A stretch of DNA of 64,000 nucleotides from FEN-1297 sp963843605 (GCA_963843605.1 CAWJLA010000008.1:434001-498000), one strand, 5' to 3'. Numbered from the stretch's first letter, positions 1 through 9,545 are shown. The notes: generated by a model from the sequence alone, not told the origin. Translations and numbers: made by a program.

Positions 1-1
1 T

Positions 2-118
2 GATTATTCGGACATTCAAGACTATTTTCTAAACATGAAAAATTTCATTCGCAATGCAAAAGAGAAAACATTAATTCCGGCAATTGTTTTTTTTAAGATC
101 AAAACAACCGTCGATTGA
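2..118 (+). CDS. Possible C-terminal end of an upstream protein (partial)
   Basis: An open frame enters from the window edge and runs 38 codons to a TGA. The peptide (ending FFKIKTTVD) has a protein-like composition, but it is too short to assign to any family. It could equally be chance. Nothing else gene-like lies between it and the TTG start at 257. Confidence 0.25.
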   Translation, partial: DYSDIQDYFLNMKNFIRNAKEKTLIPAIVFFKIKTTVD

Positions 119-256
119 AATAAATTGTTTTTGATATTACCTCGCTATAAAAAGAACTAGAAAACTTTGTACATATATCTAATAAAGATAAACCTACGGT
201 AAGTCCATATTCAATGTTACATAGTGAACCGAAACTTTATTTAGAAAGGGCAAAGC

Positions 257-1576
257 TTGATTGATGATAAACGGATACAGTTAAATAAATCTCAAGTGCA
301 TAGGCGCGATTTCTTAAAACTCCTGGGCTTAACTGCCGGCGGATATGCATTAAGCAAAATACCTTTTTCTCATGAGTCTGCGGTTACTTCCGTCCGACCC
401 GACAAAATTTTAATTTCCCAAATCCCTAAAATCGGACTTATAATACCTGATTCAGGATTATATCCCGAATTGGGTAAAAATATAAAAACCGGGTTATCTC
501 TTGCTCTCAAACGATCGGGCATTTCAAGTGCTATTGTAGGAGAAAAAATAAAAACGGTGGTAACCGGCAACCGAAGACATGAAAACTTAGCGGCGGTAAG
601 AGAGCTTATACAAAAAAATAAATGTGAAATACTTGTCGGAGTTATTCCTCCCATCACCGCTTCCGAAATGCATAACGAACTCGAAGAAAACGGAAAATTT
701 TTAATCGTAACAAACGCCGGTGCAAATGTTGTAAGAACGGAAGAACAGTCTCCGTATATTTTTTATAATACTCTTGGTTACTGGCAGTCTAATTTTGCGC
801 TAGGCCAATGGGCGGCAAGACATCTGGGCAGAAATATTTTCATAGCGACTTCTTTTTACGAGAGCGGCTACGATGCGCTTTACGCATTCAGAACCGGCGC
901 TGAACAGGAAGGCGGAAAAATAATTGAAACACACGTTTCCCATTTACCTAACGCTCAGACGGAAATGCATGAACTTATGGGTCGCATTAAAAATGCCGCT
1001 CCGGATTTTGTATTTGCCGCGTATAGCGGTAACGAAGCCGCCGAATTCCTAAGTGCTTATTCAAAAGCAGGGTTAGAAAATAAGATTCCCCTTGCGGCAT
1101 CTTCGTTTATGGCGGAAACTTCTATGCTCAACAAATATCGCACATCATTTCCTTCGATGATAAGCTGCTCTTCGTGGATGCCCGGATTGACGGCCGGAGA
1201 AAAATCATTATCCGTAAAACATACTGTTAATAAAAGTGAAAATCCGGATGACAGGTTCGCGGTATTGGGTTTTGATACCGGTATACTGATAGCTGAGACC
1301 TTGCATGCAACGGGAAATAAATTAACCGATATAAGCCTTGTAAGAGAATCACTGCGCAATGCCGCTTTCAATTCACCGCGCGGTAAAGTGTTTATGAACT
1401 GTGATACTCAAAGTATTACTACCCCGCTGTATTTATATAATTTAAATGCTGATATGAATAAATTTTCTTATGCAGAAATTGACGAATTAAAAACCGTCGG
1501 AAGTAATAACCGGGTCTTCACATCTTTATGCAGCCAGCAAAGAACAGGCTGGCTTAATGAATACCTGGTAGTTTAA
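257..1576 (+). CDS. TAT-exported ABC-type (branched-chain amino acid-like) substrate-binding protein
   Basis: A 439-residue protein that resembles type-1 periplasmic binding proteins of the leucine/isoleucine/valine-binding family (Peripla_BP_6). The N-terminus carries a twin-arginine motif (HRRDFLKLLGLTAGG, about residues 16-30), so it is probably exported folded through Tat. The mature part opens with the family's first strand (KIGLIIPDSGLYPELGKN) and continues through two alternating alpha/beta lobes. The start is TTG at 257, preceded by a purine-rich AGAAAGGG. No ABC permease or ATPase gene is nearby. Instead a GNAT gene follows 12 bases later, then a DUF6916-like gene and three tail-collar genes. 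It is therefore likely to be a stand-alone binding or sensing component of that cluster rather than an importer subunit. The ligand cannot be predicted. Confidence 0.75.
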   Translation: MIDDKRIQLNKSQVHRRDFLKLLGLTAGGYALSKIPFSHESAVTSVRPDKILISQIPKIGLIIPDSGLYPELGKNIKTGLSLALKRSGISSAIVGEKIKTVVTGNRRHENLAAVRELIQKNKCEILVGVIPPITASEMHNELEENGKFLIVTNAGANVVRTEEQSPYIFYNTLGYWQSNFALGQWAARHLGRNIFIATSFYESGYDALYAFRTGAEQEGGKIIETHVSHLPNAQTEMHELMGRIKNAAPDFVFAAYSGNEAAEFLSAYSKAGLENKIPLAASSFMAETSMLNKYRTSFPSMISCSSWMPGLTAGEKSLSVKHTVNKSENPDDRFAVLGFDTGILIAETLHATGNKLTDISLVRESLRNAAFNSPRGKVFMNCDTQSITTPLYLYNLNADMNKFSYAEIDELKTVGSNNRVFTSLCSQQRTGWLNEYLVV

Positions 1577-1588
1577 AAAGAGGCTGAA

Positions 1589-2086
1589 ATGAAAATCGAT
1601 TTAAAACCTAAAAACGAAAAAGACGAATCCTTCCTTTTCAGACTTTATGCCGGAACCAGGGAAGAGGAGCTTTCTGTTCTTTCTTGGACGCCTTCTCAAA
1701 AAGATGAATTCCTGCAGATGCAGTTCAAGGCACAGACAGAATATTACAGTCAGATTTATCCTGATGCCGAATATAATATTATTCTGCACGACGACGAACC
1801 GGCAGGACGTTTAATCATCGCCCGCCTGGAGAATGAAATAAGAGTTGTTGATATCGCGATGATAAAAAAACAGCGCGGAAAAGGGACGGGCGAATTGCTG
1901 CTGCGTAAAATAATGGAAGAGGCGGAAAGAGAAGGCAAGCTTGTAGTACTGCACGTCGAACATCTTAACCGTGCTAAAAATCTTTATGTAAGATTGGGAT
2001 TTAAAGCAGTCGAAAACCTGGGCGTTTATTTGAGAATGGAATGGCGGCCCAAAATTGTAGTTTATAAATCGAGCGAGGTATTCTAA
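1589..2086 (+). CDS. GNAT family N-acetyltransferase
   Basis: A 165-residue GCN5-related acetyltransferase. The acetyl-CoA-binding motif A is visible as QRGKGTGELLLRKIMEEA (about residues 92-110), followed by motif B features (NRAKNLYVRLGFKAVE) and a terminal LRMEW strand. It would transfer an acetyl group from acetyl-CoA to an amine. The substrate is unknown. It starts 12 bases after the binding-protein gene, and its stop codon directly abuts the GTG of the next gene, so the three are probably co-transcribed and translationally coupled. In context it may modify a protein of the same cluster, but that is inference. Confidence 0.85.
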   Translation: MKIDLKPKNEKDESFLFRLYAGTREEELSVLSWTPSQKDEFLQMQFKAQTEYYSQIYPDAEYNIILHDDEPAGRLIIARLENEIRVVDIAMIKKQRGKGTGELLLRKIMEEAEREGKLVVLHVEHLNRAKNLYVRLGFKAVENLGVYLRMEWRPKIVVYKSSEVF

Positions 2087-2416
2087 GTGAATAATCTTCC
2101 GGACAGCGGAGAAGAGATAACCCAATTACCGGCTCATGATGAATTTGCCGAACAGCTGAACACTAAGTTCAAAATAAGTTTATCCGGCGGTAATGAAATA
2201 GAATTGATATTATCGGAATTATCTCCGGTAAAAAGGACCGGGAAGTATGAACAATATTCACTTTACTTCAGCGGTCCCTCCGATTCGCTTCTGCCCCAGG
2301 CGCTTTATATGATGAAGCATAATAATTTCGGAACGATTGGATTATTCCTTGTGCCGGTCGGGAAGGACGAAAGCGGATATAAATACGAAGCGGCTTTCAA
2401 TATTTTAAGTAAATGA
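2087..2416 (+). CDS. Small DUF6916-like protein of tail-collar clusters
   Basis: A 109-residue protein without signal peptide or membrane segment. It has an N-terminal acidic/polar stretch, then a compact beta-rich domain (FKISLSGGNEIELILSELSPV ... YSLYFSGPSDSLLPQALYMMKHNNFGTIGLFLVPVG). This pattern resembles the roughly 100-residue DUF6916 proteins that commonly accompany tail-collar/microcystin-dependent-protein genes. I assign it by that resemblance and by context, so the family name is tentative. The GTG start abuts the stop of the GNAT gene. Function is unknown; a structural or chaperone role for the collar proteins encoded next is possible. Confidence 0.6.
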   Translation: MNNLPDSGEEITQLPAHDEFAEQLNTKFKISLSGGNEIELILSELSPVKRTGKYEQYSLYFSGPSDSLLPQALYMMKHNNFGTIGLFLVPVGKDESGYKYEAAFNILSK

Positions 2417-2475
2417 GATCATCGTCTTGTTGATCGTAGGTGGTAGGTAGTTGGTAGTGCATGGTTTGTTGTATG
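2417..2475. repeat. Low-complexity GGTAGGTAGTTGGTAG spacer
   Basis: Just after the DUF6916-like gene the spacer degenerates into tandem GTAGGTGG/TAGGTAGTTGGTAG units. Such purine/T decay repeats recur in spacers of this window and are probably non-functional slippage sequence. Confidence 0.4.
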
Positions 2476-2523
2476 TATAAAATATTTCCGTAAAGAAGTT
2501 TAAGTTCAAAAGGAGAGAAAAAT

Positions 2524-3033
2524 ATGTCGCAGCCTTATGTAGGTGAAATAAGAATGTTTGCCGGAAATTTTGCTCCCTCGGGGTGGATGCTGTGTCAGGG
2601 ACAGTTACTAGCCATTTCCGAATACGAAACTTTGTTTAATTTAATCGGCACTACTTACGGCGGAAATGGGTCTTCAACTTTTGCGCTTCCGGATTTACAG
2701 GGGCGCGTACCCATTCATATGGGCAGCTTTTCAGGGTTGAATTCAATAATCGGACAGTCCGGCGGATCGGAAACAGTAACACTTACTTCGGCGCAGCTTC
2801 CGGTCCATACCCATGCCGTAAACGCGGCAAGCGCAGGAGAAACGGACAATCCGGCAGGAAGCGTTTGGGCAGGATCTTCGGCAAAATCATACTCAATTAT
2901 AGGCTACAATCTGACTATGAACTCAAACACGGTATCATTATCGGGCGGAAGCCAGCCTCATGAAAACATGATTCCGTATGTAAGTCTTAATTTTATAATA
3001 TCTTTATTCGGTATTTTTCCGTCGCAAGCCTGA
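2524..3033 (+). CDS. Tail-collar domain (microcystin-dependent-protein type) paralogue 1
   Basis: A 169-residue protein of the phage tail-collar/MdpB family. It shows the family N-terminus (PYVGEIRMFAGNFAPSGWMLCQGQLL), the NLIGTTYGGNGSSTFALPDLQGR box at about residues 40-63, the HTHAV segment and the closing PYVSLNFIISLFGIFPSQ. There is a strong ribosome site (AGGAGAG) before ATG 2524. No signal peptide is seen. Family members form trimeric fibre tips in phages, but here no phage structural, lysis or replication gene is present, so this is a host-encoded collar protein. It is the first of three tandem paralogues. Confidence 0.88.
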   Translation: MSQPYVGEIRMFAGNFAPSGWMLCQGQLLAISEYETLFNLIGTTYGGNGSSTFALPDLQGRVPIHMGSFSGLNSIIGQSGGSETVTLTSAQLPVHTHAVNAASAGETDNPAGSVWAGSSAKSYSIIGYNLTMNSNTVSLSGGSQPHENMIPYVSLNFIISLFGIFPSQA

Positions 3034-3071
3034 TTTAATATTAAGTAATAAAACAAAAAAGGAACAAATTC

Positions 3072-3572
3072 ATGGCCGAACCTTTTCTCTCGGAAATCAG
3101 AATTTTTTCATTCGGGTTTGCCCCTAAAGGATGGGCTTTGTGCAACGGGCAGCTTTTACCGATAAATCAAAACCAAGCGCTGTTTTCGCTGTTGGGAACT
3201 ACATTCGGCGGCGACGGGCGGGTAAATTTCGCGCTGCCCAATATGCAGTCGAGAGTTCCTTTTCACGCCGGAAACAATTTTGTTTTAGGGCAGGCGGGCG
3301 GAGAATCCGCACATGTCCTGACAGTTGCAGAAATGCCCGAACATACTCATACCGTAATGGCCGGTTCCAAATCGCCGGATTCTAGTTCGCCGTCAAACAA
3401 CACCTGGGCTTCCAATACCGGTTTTAATGCTTATAGTAAAACCATAAATGAAGCTATGCTGGAAGGAAATATTAATAAGACGGGTCAGGGTCAGGCGCAT
3501 TCAAATATGCCGCCGTTTTTAGTTTTAAATTTTTGCATAGCACTGCAGGGAATTTTTCCCTCTCAAAATTAA
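3072..3572 (+). CDS. Tail-collar domain paralogue 2
   Basis: A 166-residue paralogue of its neighbours with the same layout: FLSEIRIFSFGFAPKGWALCNGQLLPINQN, then LLGTTFGGDGRVNFALPNMQSR, an EMPEHTHTV segment, and the end FLVLNFCIALQGIFPSQ. AAAAGGAAC precedes the ATG. It lies 38 bases after paralogue 1 and 10 bases before paralogue 3, in one transcription unit. The two downstream copies share the KGWA(L/F)CNGQLLP and LNFCIALQG forms and are closer to each other than to paralogue 1, as judged by eye. This suggests a heteromeric assembly, or duplication followed by divergence. Confidence 0.88.
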   Translation: MAEPFLSEIRIFSFGFAPKGWALCNGQLLPINQNQALFSLLGTTFGGDGRVNFALPNMQSRVPFHAGNNFVLGQAGGESAHVLTVAEMPEHTHTVMAGSKSPDSSSPSNNTWASNTGFNAYSKTINEAMLEGNINKTGQGQAHSNMPPFLVLNFCIALQGIFPSQN

Positions 3573-3582
3573 GGAGCATAAC

Positions 3583-4107
3583 ATGGATCCATTCGTAGCG
3601 GAAATAAGAATCTTTCCCATGAATTTTGCACCGAAAGGGTGGGCGTTTTGCAACGGACAGTTGCTGCCTTTAAGTCAGAATACTGCTCTCTTTTCGCTGC
3701 TTGGAACGACTTACGGCGGAGACGGTAAATCTAATTTCGCCCTTCCGAATCTTCAGGGAGCAGCGCCTCTTCAGCAGGGACAGCTCCCGGGCGGATCAAT
3801 ATATGATCTCGGACAGACCGGCGGTCAAGTCTATGTAACTTTAACAACACAAGAAATACCTGCTCACAATCATCCTTCTTATGCCGCAGACTTAGGCGGC
3901 TATTATGATCCTAAAAATAATATCTGGGGTATAGCAAGCGGACAGAGACCGGCACCAAATGTATATACTTCTGCTGTTCCGGATACCCCGATGAACCAGG
4001 AAGCGTTTTCCCCTTCCGGCGGCGGGCAGCCTCATAATAATATGTCCCCGTATTTGGTTTTTAATTTTTGCATTGCATTGCAGGGCGTATATCCGCCGAG
4101 AAGTTAA
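3583..4107 (+). CDS. Tail-collar domain paralogue 3
   Basis: A 174-residue third paralogue: FVAEIRIFPMNFAPKGWAFCNGQLLP, LLGTTYGGDGKSNFALPNLQG, EIPAHNHPSY, and the end YLVFNFCIALQGVYPPRS. The variable middle (about residues 100-145) differs most between the three copies, as expected if that part contacts different partners. AAGGAGCATAAC precedes the ATG. The terminal gene of the collar trio is followed by about 75-125 bases and then the T9SS exoprotein on the same strand. Confidence 0.88.
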   Translation: MDPFVAEIRIFPMNFAPKGWAFCNGQLLPLSQNTALFSLLGTTYGGDGKSNFALPNLQGAAPLQQGQLPGGSIYDLGQTGGQVYVTLTTQEIPAHNHPSYAADLGGYYDPKNNIWGIASGQRPAPNVYTSAVPDTPMNQEAFSPSGGGQPHNNMSPYLVFNFCIALQGVYPPRS

Positions 4108-4181
4108 AAGATAATTTTAATTCTTATAATAATTTCTGTCAGTCGGTATTAATTACATTTATTTTACAGAACGGGCCTTAT

Positions 4182-6785
4182 ATGATGAATATAAATTACA
4201 GAATAATCGGTACATCATTTTTAAAGGTTAAGATGCATTTAACCGTTTTAAGCCTGCTATTATCTCTTTTTGCGGTATCCGTTCTGACGGCGGCAACTTT
4301 TAATGTCAATACATTCGTCGATTCTCATGCGGCGAATCCGGCTTCCGGTTCGGGATTTGATGCAGGAGGAAACGTTTCACTTCGATCGGCAATAGAAACT
4401 GCCGATTCAATTGGAGGAACCAACACAATAAATTTGCCTGAAGGGACTTACACATTAACTTTAGGCGAAATTAAATTCGGAAATAAGGCACAAGACTTAA
4501 CGATTAGCGGCGCCGGGAATCCAGTAAATACGATTATATTAATGAGTTCAACCAGTACCGACCGCATTTTTTTAATTAATCCCAACGGAACAGTTACCGG
4601 AGTTAATACTTTAATCAGAAAAATTTCTTTTAAAGGAGGCTCTCTATCTTCCGATTTTTTCGGAGGCGGCGCAATATCGGCAGGCGGCCCCGGTAATTCA
4701 TTAAAAATTTATGACTGCATATTCGACGGGAATACTGTTCCGGACCGCCAGGGAACGGGAGGCGCAATAAATTTTTCAGGCGGCGGTACGCTCACTATAG
4801 ACAGCGGAAGCGTATTTAAAAACAATCAAGTAATTGATCCGGGCAGCACCGGCGGAGGCGCGGTATTTTATTTCCTGCAAAGCAACGTTAATCTAACCGG
4901 CAGCTTAAATATTGCGAACTGCCTGTTTGAGAATAATATTTCTGCCGGGCAGGCATCTGTCAGTTCAGGCGGCGGAGCTATCGGAATACAAACGCAAGGA
5001 TCCAATAACGGTCAGACTTTTTCGGCATCGATTACCGGAAATACATTCATAAATGATTCAACTTTAAACGGGTACGGCGGGGCTATAATTATTTTAAATG
5101 CATTTTCTTCCGGCAATATAATTCACATCAACTACAACAGGTTTTTCGGAAATCAGGCGTCGTCCGGCTCCGCACTGGAATACATTAACACTCAGGGAAG
5201 CGCTGATGCCTCAAACAACTGGTGGGCTTCCAACAGCGGTCCGGAATCTTCCGGAAGTAAAATTGCGGGTACATTCGGATCCGGCAGTGCCGGAACTTTA
5301 ACCGCGTCTACTTGGATTGTTTTAACCAATACCGCTCCTACCGATACGGTCTGCGGTAACGGTTCGACAACGGTTACCGCAAGCTTTCTTAAGAACTCAA
5401 ATAACGAAACTCTGGCACCGGCAAATCTCGGAGCGCTAATTGGCGTTCCGGTTGCGTTCGGCAATGCCCTGCCGTCGGGAAGTAAAATTACAAATGCGCA
5501 AACAACCATTCAATCAAACGGAACGGCTACTGCTACTTATACTGCAGGTCCTACTGCGGGACCCGGTTCTGTCGATGCAACCGTCGACAGCGTAAAAGCA
5601 ACCGCCTCTTTTGCTGTGTATATATTCCGCTCATTTGTCTCGATAGCCGACGGGAGCTGGAATACTCCATCAATATGGAACCATAACTGCGTACCTGATA
5701 CCGCAGATACCGCTACCGTCAATACAAATATCTCATTAGCGGCGGACGCAAATATAAATAAACTTATAATTTCATCAGGTAAAATTCTGAACCTTGATAC
5801 AAATAATATTCATATACACGGTAATTTTTTTAATTCGGGTTCTCTCTCGGGAACCGGGACCGTTTTATTCGAAGGTGATACTACCCAGAATATTACCGGC
5901 GTTACATCTTTCCCGAATCTGACGCTGAATAATCCGGTAAGTTATGTTTCATTGAATAATAACATTTTAATTAAAGGCAAACTGCTGTTAACAAAAGGTG
6001 ATCTCATTACAAACTCGGATACCGTTTTCTTCGGAACTGCGGCATCCGATCCGTTTGAAACATCCGGCAATAATATAGTTGGCAATGCGTCAATGTTGAA
6101 AAGAAATATCGGAACGGGAACGCTTACTTTTCTAGGAACAGATATAACAGGAAATACGGATATCGGTAATATTTCAATAACCAGGGTTACCGGAGACGGC
6201 GGTGTAATAAACGCTATAGGTAACAGAAGCATTCAGGCAAACTGGAATATTACCGCAGGAGGAACCCCTCCCTATTCAAACAGATCTTTAACGCTTAGCT
6301 GGCTTAATACATTCGATAACGGAAAAAAATTCGGCAGTTCCGACAGCGCCGTGGTTTTTACAAGCTCTGACAGCGGCAGTACCTGGCACAGGACGGGACT
6401 TCCTGAAGAGGTAAGCGTAAACAATCCGAGAAAAATAACTGTTCCGGTAAAATATTTTTCATTGTGGACGGTAACCGATCAGAACAATCCCCTGCTAGTC
6501 CAAAATGAAAATACAATTCCGGTCAGATATGATTTATATCAGAATTATCCGAATCCTTTTAATCCTTCAACCGTAATCAAATATGCTATTCCTCATCAAA
6601 GTCAGGTAGTGCTTAAAATTTATGATATACTCGGCAGAGAGGTAACAACTCTTGTTAACGGTGAAAGGCAGCCCGGCATTTATGAAGTTAATTTTAATGC
6701 CTCAAGTCTGGCAAGCGGAGTTTATATTTATAGTCTCAGGGCCGGAAATTATATTTCACAGAAAAAACTTTTACTGCTGAAATAA
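4182..6785 (+). CDS. T9SS-sorted CSLREA/beta-helix surface protein
   Basis: A secreted protein of about 867 residues. After a signal peptide (hydrophobic run LTVLSLLLSLFAVSVLTA) comes a CSLREA-type start (FNVNTFVDS ... NVSLRSAIETAD), then a Gly/Asn-rich right-handed parallel beta-helix with recurring GGAI/GGGAIS turns. A Gly/Thr-rich middle follows, and then a clear T9SS type A sorting domain (YQNYPNPFNPSTVIKYAIP ... GVYIYSLRAGN, last about 85 residues). It should be exported by Sec, moved across the outer membrane by T9SS and attached or released at the surface. The open frame extends back to 4068 inside the previous gene. ATG 4182 gives a basic n-region; ATG 4233, with AAAGG five bases upstream, is an equally good start. 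It may be the surface partner of the collar proteins. Confidence 0.85.
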   Translation: MMNINYRIIGTSFLKVKMHLTVLSLLLSLFAVSVLTAATFNVNTFVDSHAANPASGSGFDAGGNVSLRSAIETADSIGGTNTINLPEGTYTLTLGEIKFGNKAQDLTISGAGNPVNTIILMSSTSTDRIFLINPNGTVTGVNTLIRKISFKGGSLSSDFFGGGAISAGGPGNSLKIYDCIFDGNTVPDRQGTGGAINFSGGGTLTIDSGSVFKNNQVIDPGSTGGGAVFYFLQSNVNLTGSLNIANCLFENNISAGQASVSSGGGAIGIQTQGSNNGQTFSASITGNTFINDSTLNGYGGAIIILNAFSSGNIIHINYNRFFGNQASSGSALEYINTQGSADASNNWWASNSGPESSGSKIAGTFGSGSAGTLTASTWIVLTNTAPTDTVCGNGSTTVTASFLKNSNNETLAPANLGALIGVPVAFGNALPSGSKITNAQTTIQSNGTATATYTAGPTAGPGSVDATVDSVKATASFAVYIFRSFVSIADGSWNTPSIWNHNCVPDTADTATVNTNISLAADANINKLIISSGKILNLDTNNIHIHGNFFNSGSLSGTGTVLFEGDTTQNITGVTSFPNLTLNNPVSYVSLNNNILIKGKLLLTKGDLITNSDTVFFGTAASDPFETSGNNIVGNASMLKRNIGTGTLTFLGTDITGNTDIGNISITRVTGDGGVINAIGNRSIQANWNITAGGTPPYSNRSLTLSWLNTFDNGKKFGSSDSAVVFTSSDSGSTWHRTGLPEEVSVNNPRKITVPVKYFSLWTVTDQNNPLLVQNENTIPVRYDLYQNYPNPFNPSTVIKYAIPHQSQVVLKIYDILGREVTTLVNGERQPGIYEVNFNASSLASGVYIYSLRAGNYISQKKLLLLK

Positions 6786-6792
6786 AAAAAGT

Positions 6793-7896
6793 TTACACAT
6801 TGAACAAAAAGTGCATCACGTCGCCGTCGTTTACCGTATATTCTTTGCCTTCAATCCGCATTACGCCGGCGGCTTTACATGCGGTTTCCGATTTATATTT
6901 AACATAATCATCGTAACCAATAACTTCGGCGCGGATAAAACCTTTTTCAAAGTCGGTATGAATAACACCCGCGGCCTGCGGGGCTTTCCAGCCTCTGTGT
7001 ATTGTCCAGGCTTTTACTTCCTTCGGTCCGGCGGTAAAATAGCTTATTAGTCCTAATGTGTGAAAACCTGTTCTGATTATTTTTTCCAAGCCACTTTCAT
7101 TTACACCGAAAGAATCAAGGAATTCTTTTCTTTCATGTTCGTCCAAACCGACAAGCTCTTCTTCAACTTTAGCGGATATCTTTACAACATCGGACCCTCT
7201 ATCCTCGCCGTATTTTCTAACCGTCTTTACATAATCATTATCTTCAGCAAGTCCTTCTTCGTCAACATTGGCGCAGTAAATAATTTTTTTAGAAGTCATT
7301 AATCTCAGTTCGTTAAACAGTTCCTGAACGCTTTCTTTATCCTTTTCCGGATATGCTAATGCAAGATTGCCTTCGTTCATAAATTTCAAAAGCGATTCGG
7401 CATCGTCCAGAACTATTTTAAGATTCTTATCACCCTTAAGTGCTTTTTGAAGCCTTTCTATTTTTTTTTCTACGGTCTGAACATCAGCAAGAATTAATTC
7501 CGTTTCGATAACTTCGATATCTCTCAACGGATCAACGCTGCCGTCCACATGAACAATATCGCTCATTATCGAAACATCTTATCACTTCAAGAACCGCATC
7601 CGTCTCTCTAATGTTTGTCAAGGAATTGATTCCCTAGCCCTTCACCCTTGCTTGCGCCTTTCACCAGTCCTGCTATATCTACAAAATCAACCGTTGAATT
7701 AACAATTCTTGCCGGGTTTACAAGCTTCAGCCAAAACATCAATTCTTGAATCCGGTACCGGAACAACAGCTTTGTTAGGTTCGATTGTACAGAACGGATA
7801 ATTTGCCGCTTCCGCGTTCTGCGCTTTTGTTAGCGCGTTAAACAAAGTTGATTTACCAACATTCGGCAGTCCGACAATTCCTATACTTAAACCCAT
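6793..7896 (-). pseudogene. ychF: ychF (redox-regulated ribosome-binding ATPase), broken by frameshifts
   Basis: The 5' piece (7699-7896) encodes the start of the Obg-like ATPase YchF with its P-loop GLPNVGKSTLFNALTKA. The 3' piece (6793-7566) encodes the coiled-coil and the TGS end (TAGPKEVKAWTIHRG ... VNDGDVMHFLFNV). Reading the 132 bases between them in three frames recovers the expected middle (PARIVNSTVDFVDIAGLVKGASKGEG, then IRETDAVLEVIRCFDN), so nothing large is missing. Three separate one-base surpluses near 7708, 7622 and 7567 break the frame and sum to one codon. Expected length about 365 residues. This gene is nearly universal, so sequencing or assembly error is at least as likely as true decay. 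Confidence 0.9.
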
Positions 7897-7916
7897 TATT
7901 TTTCTCCGATATAAAT

Positions 7917-9545
7917 TTATACTATAACATTTTCGTTCATTGTTTCACGAAGTTTGTGTACTTCGGCATCATCCACATATTCGTCAAATGTCATAATCTT
8001 ATCGATCATTCCGAATGGCGTTAATTCTATTATTCTGTTAGCGATGGTCTGAATAAACTGGTGATCGTGTGAAACAAATAAAACAGTTCCGTTAAAATTA
8101 ATTAATCCGTTATTTAAGAGGTAATTGCTTCAAGATCAAGATGATTGGTAGGTTCATCGAGCAGAAGAACATTTGCGCCGCTGAGCATCATCCGCGCTAT
8201 CATGCAGCGCACTTTTTCGCCCCCGATAAAACATTGGCTTTCTTTAATGATTCCTCCCCGGAGAATAAGCATTCTCCCTAAAAATCCCCGGATAAATGTT
8301 TCATCTTTTTCTTTTGAAAACTGACGAAGCCAGTCTATAAATTCAGTTCAACATTAAAGTAAGATGGAATTTTCTTTCGGAAAATATGCATGTGAAACGA
8401 GTTATACCCCATTCAAAAGACCCCTCATCTGCTTTTATTTCTTCCATTAATATTTTAAATAAAGTTGTCTTGGAAATATCGTGCGAACCGACAAAGGCAA
8501 TTTTGTCTCCTCGGGTTAACCATAAAAGAAATATTGTTTAAAACCTTTTCGCCTTCAATTGATTTTAGAAATATTTTTTATTTCAAGAACATTATTTCCG
8601 CAGATCTCTTTCCGGTTTAAAATGAATATAAGGAAATTTTCTCGATGATGGTTTTATTTCTTCAACATTTAATTTATCAAGAAGTTTTTTCCTGGAAGTT
8701 GCCTGTTTCGATTTTGAAGCATTTGCGCTGAAACGCGCGATAAATTCCTGAAGTTCTTTTATTTTTGCTTCGGTCTTTTTATTTGCGTCTTTTGCCTGCT
8801 GCATAGCAAGCTGACTTGCCTCAACCCAGAAATCATAATTGCCTGTGAAAACCTGGATTTTTCCGTAGTCGATATCCGCGATGTGAGTACAGACATTATT
8901 TAGAAAATGCCTGTCGTGTGAAACCACGATAACAGTATTCTTAAAATTGATTAGAAATTCTTCAAGCCAGTTAGTTGATTGTATATCAAGATGGTTCGTG
9001 GGCTCATCAAGCAGAAGAATATCAGGGTTTCCGAAAAGTGCCTGCGCAAGCAAGACCTTTACTTTTTCATTACCCAGCAGGTCGGCCATTTTTTTGTAGT
9101 GAAGCTCGTCCTTGATTCCCAGGCCAATTAATAAAGATGCCGCTTCTGATTCGGCTTCCCAGCCGTTTAGTTCGGCAAATTCACCTTCAAGCTCGGAGGC
9201 TTTTATTCCGTCTTCGTCTGTAAAATTTTCCTTTGAGTACAGGGCGTCTTTTTCTTCCATAATTTTGATAGAGTTCTTTATGCCCCATAATTACGGTTTT
9301 TAAGACCTCAAATTCATCAAATTCAAATTGATTCTGTTTTAAGACTGCCAGTCTCTTTCCCGGCTGAATTATTATATCACCCGAGGAAGGATCAATTTCT
9401 CCCGATAAAATCTTAAGAAAAGTTGACTTTCCCGCACCATTTGCGCCAATTATTCCATAGCAGTTTCCGGGGTAAATTTTATGTTTACTTCTTCGAATAA
9501 AACACGTTTTCCGTATCTTAAGCTTATATTGCTTGTACTAAGCAT
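7917..9545 (-). pseudogene. ABC-F family ATPase (YkpA/YbiT-like), multiply frameshifted
   Basis: Fragments in several frames of the minus strand read as one ABC-F protein. They comprise MLSTSNISLRYGKRVLFEEV with a Walker A (GANGAGKSTFLKIL) near 9430-9545, an intact stretch at 8592-9260 (first-domain Walker B LLLDEPTNHLDIQSTNWLEE, switch histidine VVSHDRHFLNN, interdomain linker), and a second domain with LSGGEKVRCMIARMMLSGANVLLLDEPTNHLDLEA at about 8100-8220. It ends ETMNENVIV at 7917. ABC-F proteins act on the ribosome E site. I count at least six single-base indels, for example a lost G near 9458, a gained A near 9262 and a lost C near 8120. Together with ychF this is the most damaged 2 kb of the window. 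Confidence 0.88.

Noticed and set aside
257..1576. Complete ABC importer operon
   Set aside because: No permease or ATP-binding subunit gene lies within the cluster; only the binding protein is present.
2524..4107. Prophage call for the tail-collar genes
   Set aside because: No capsid, portal, terminase, integrase or lysis gene is present, and the neighbours are host-type export proteins.
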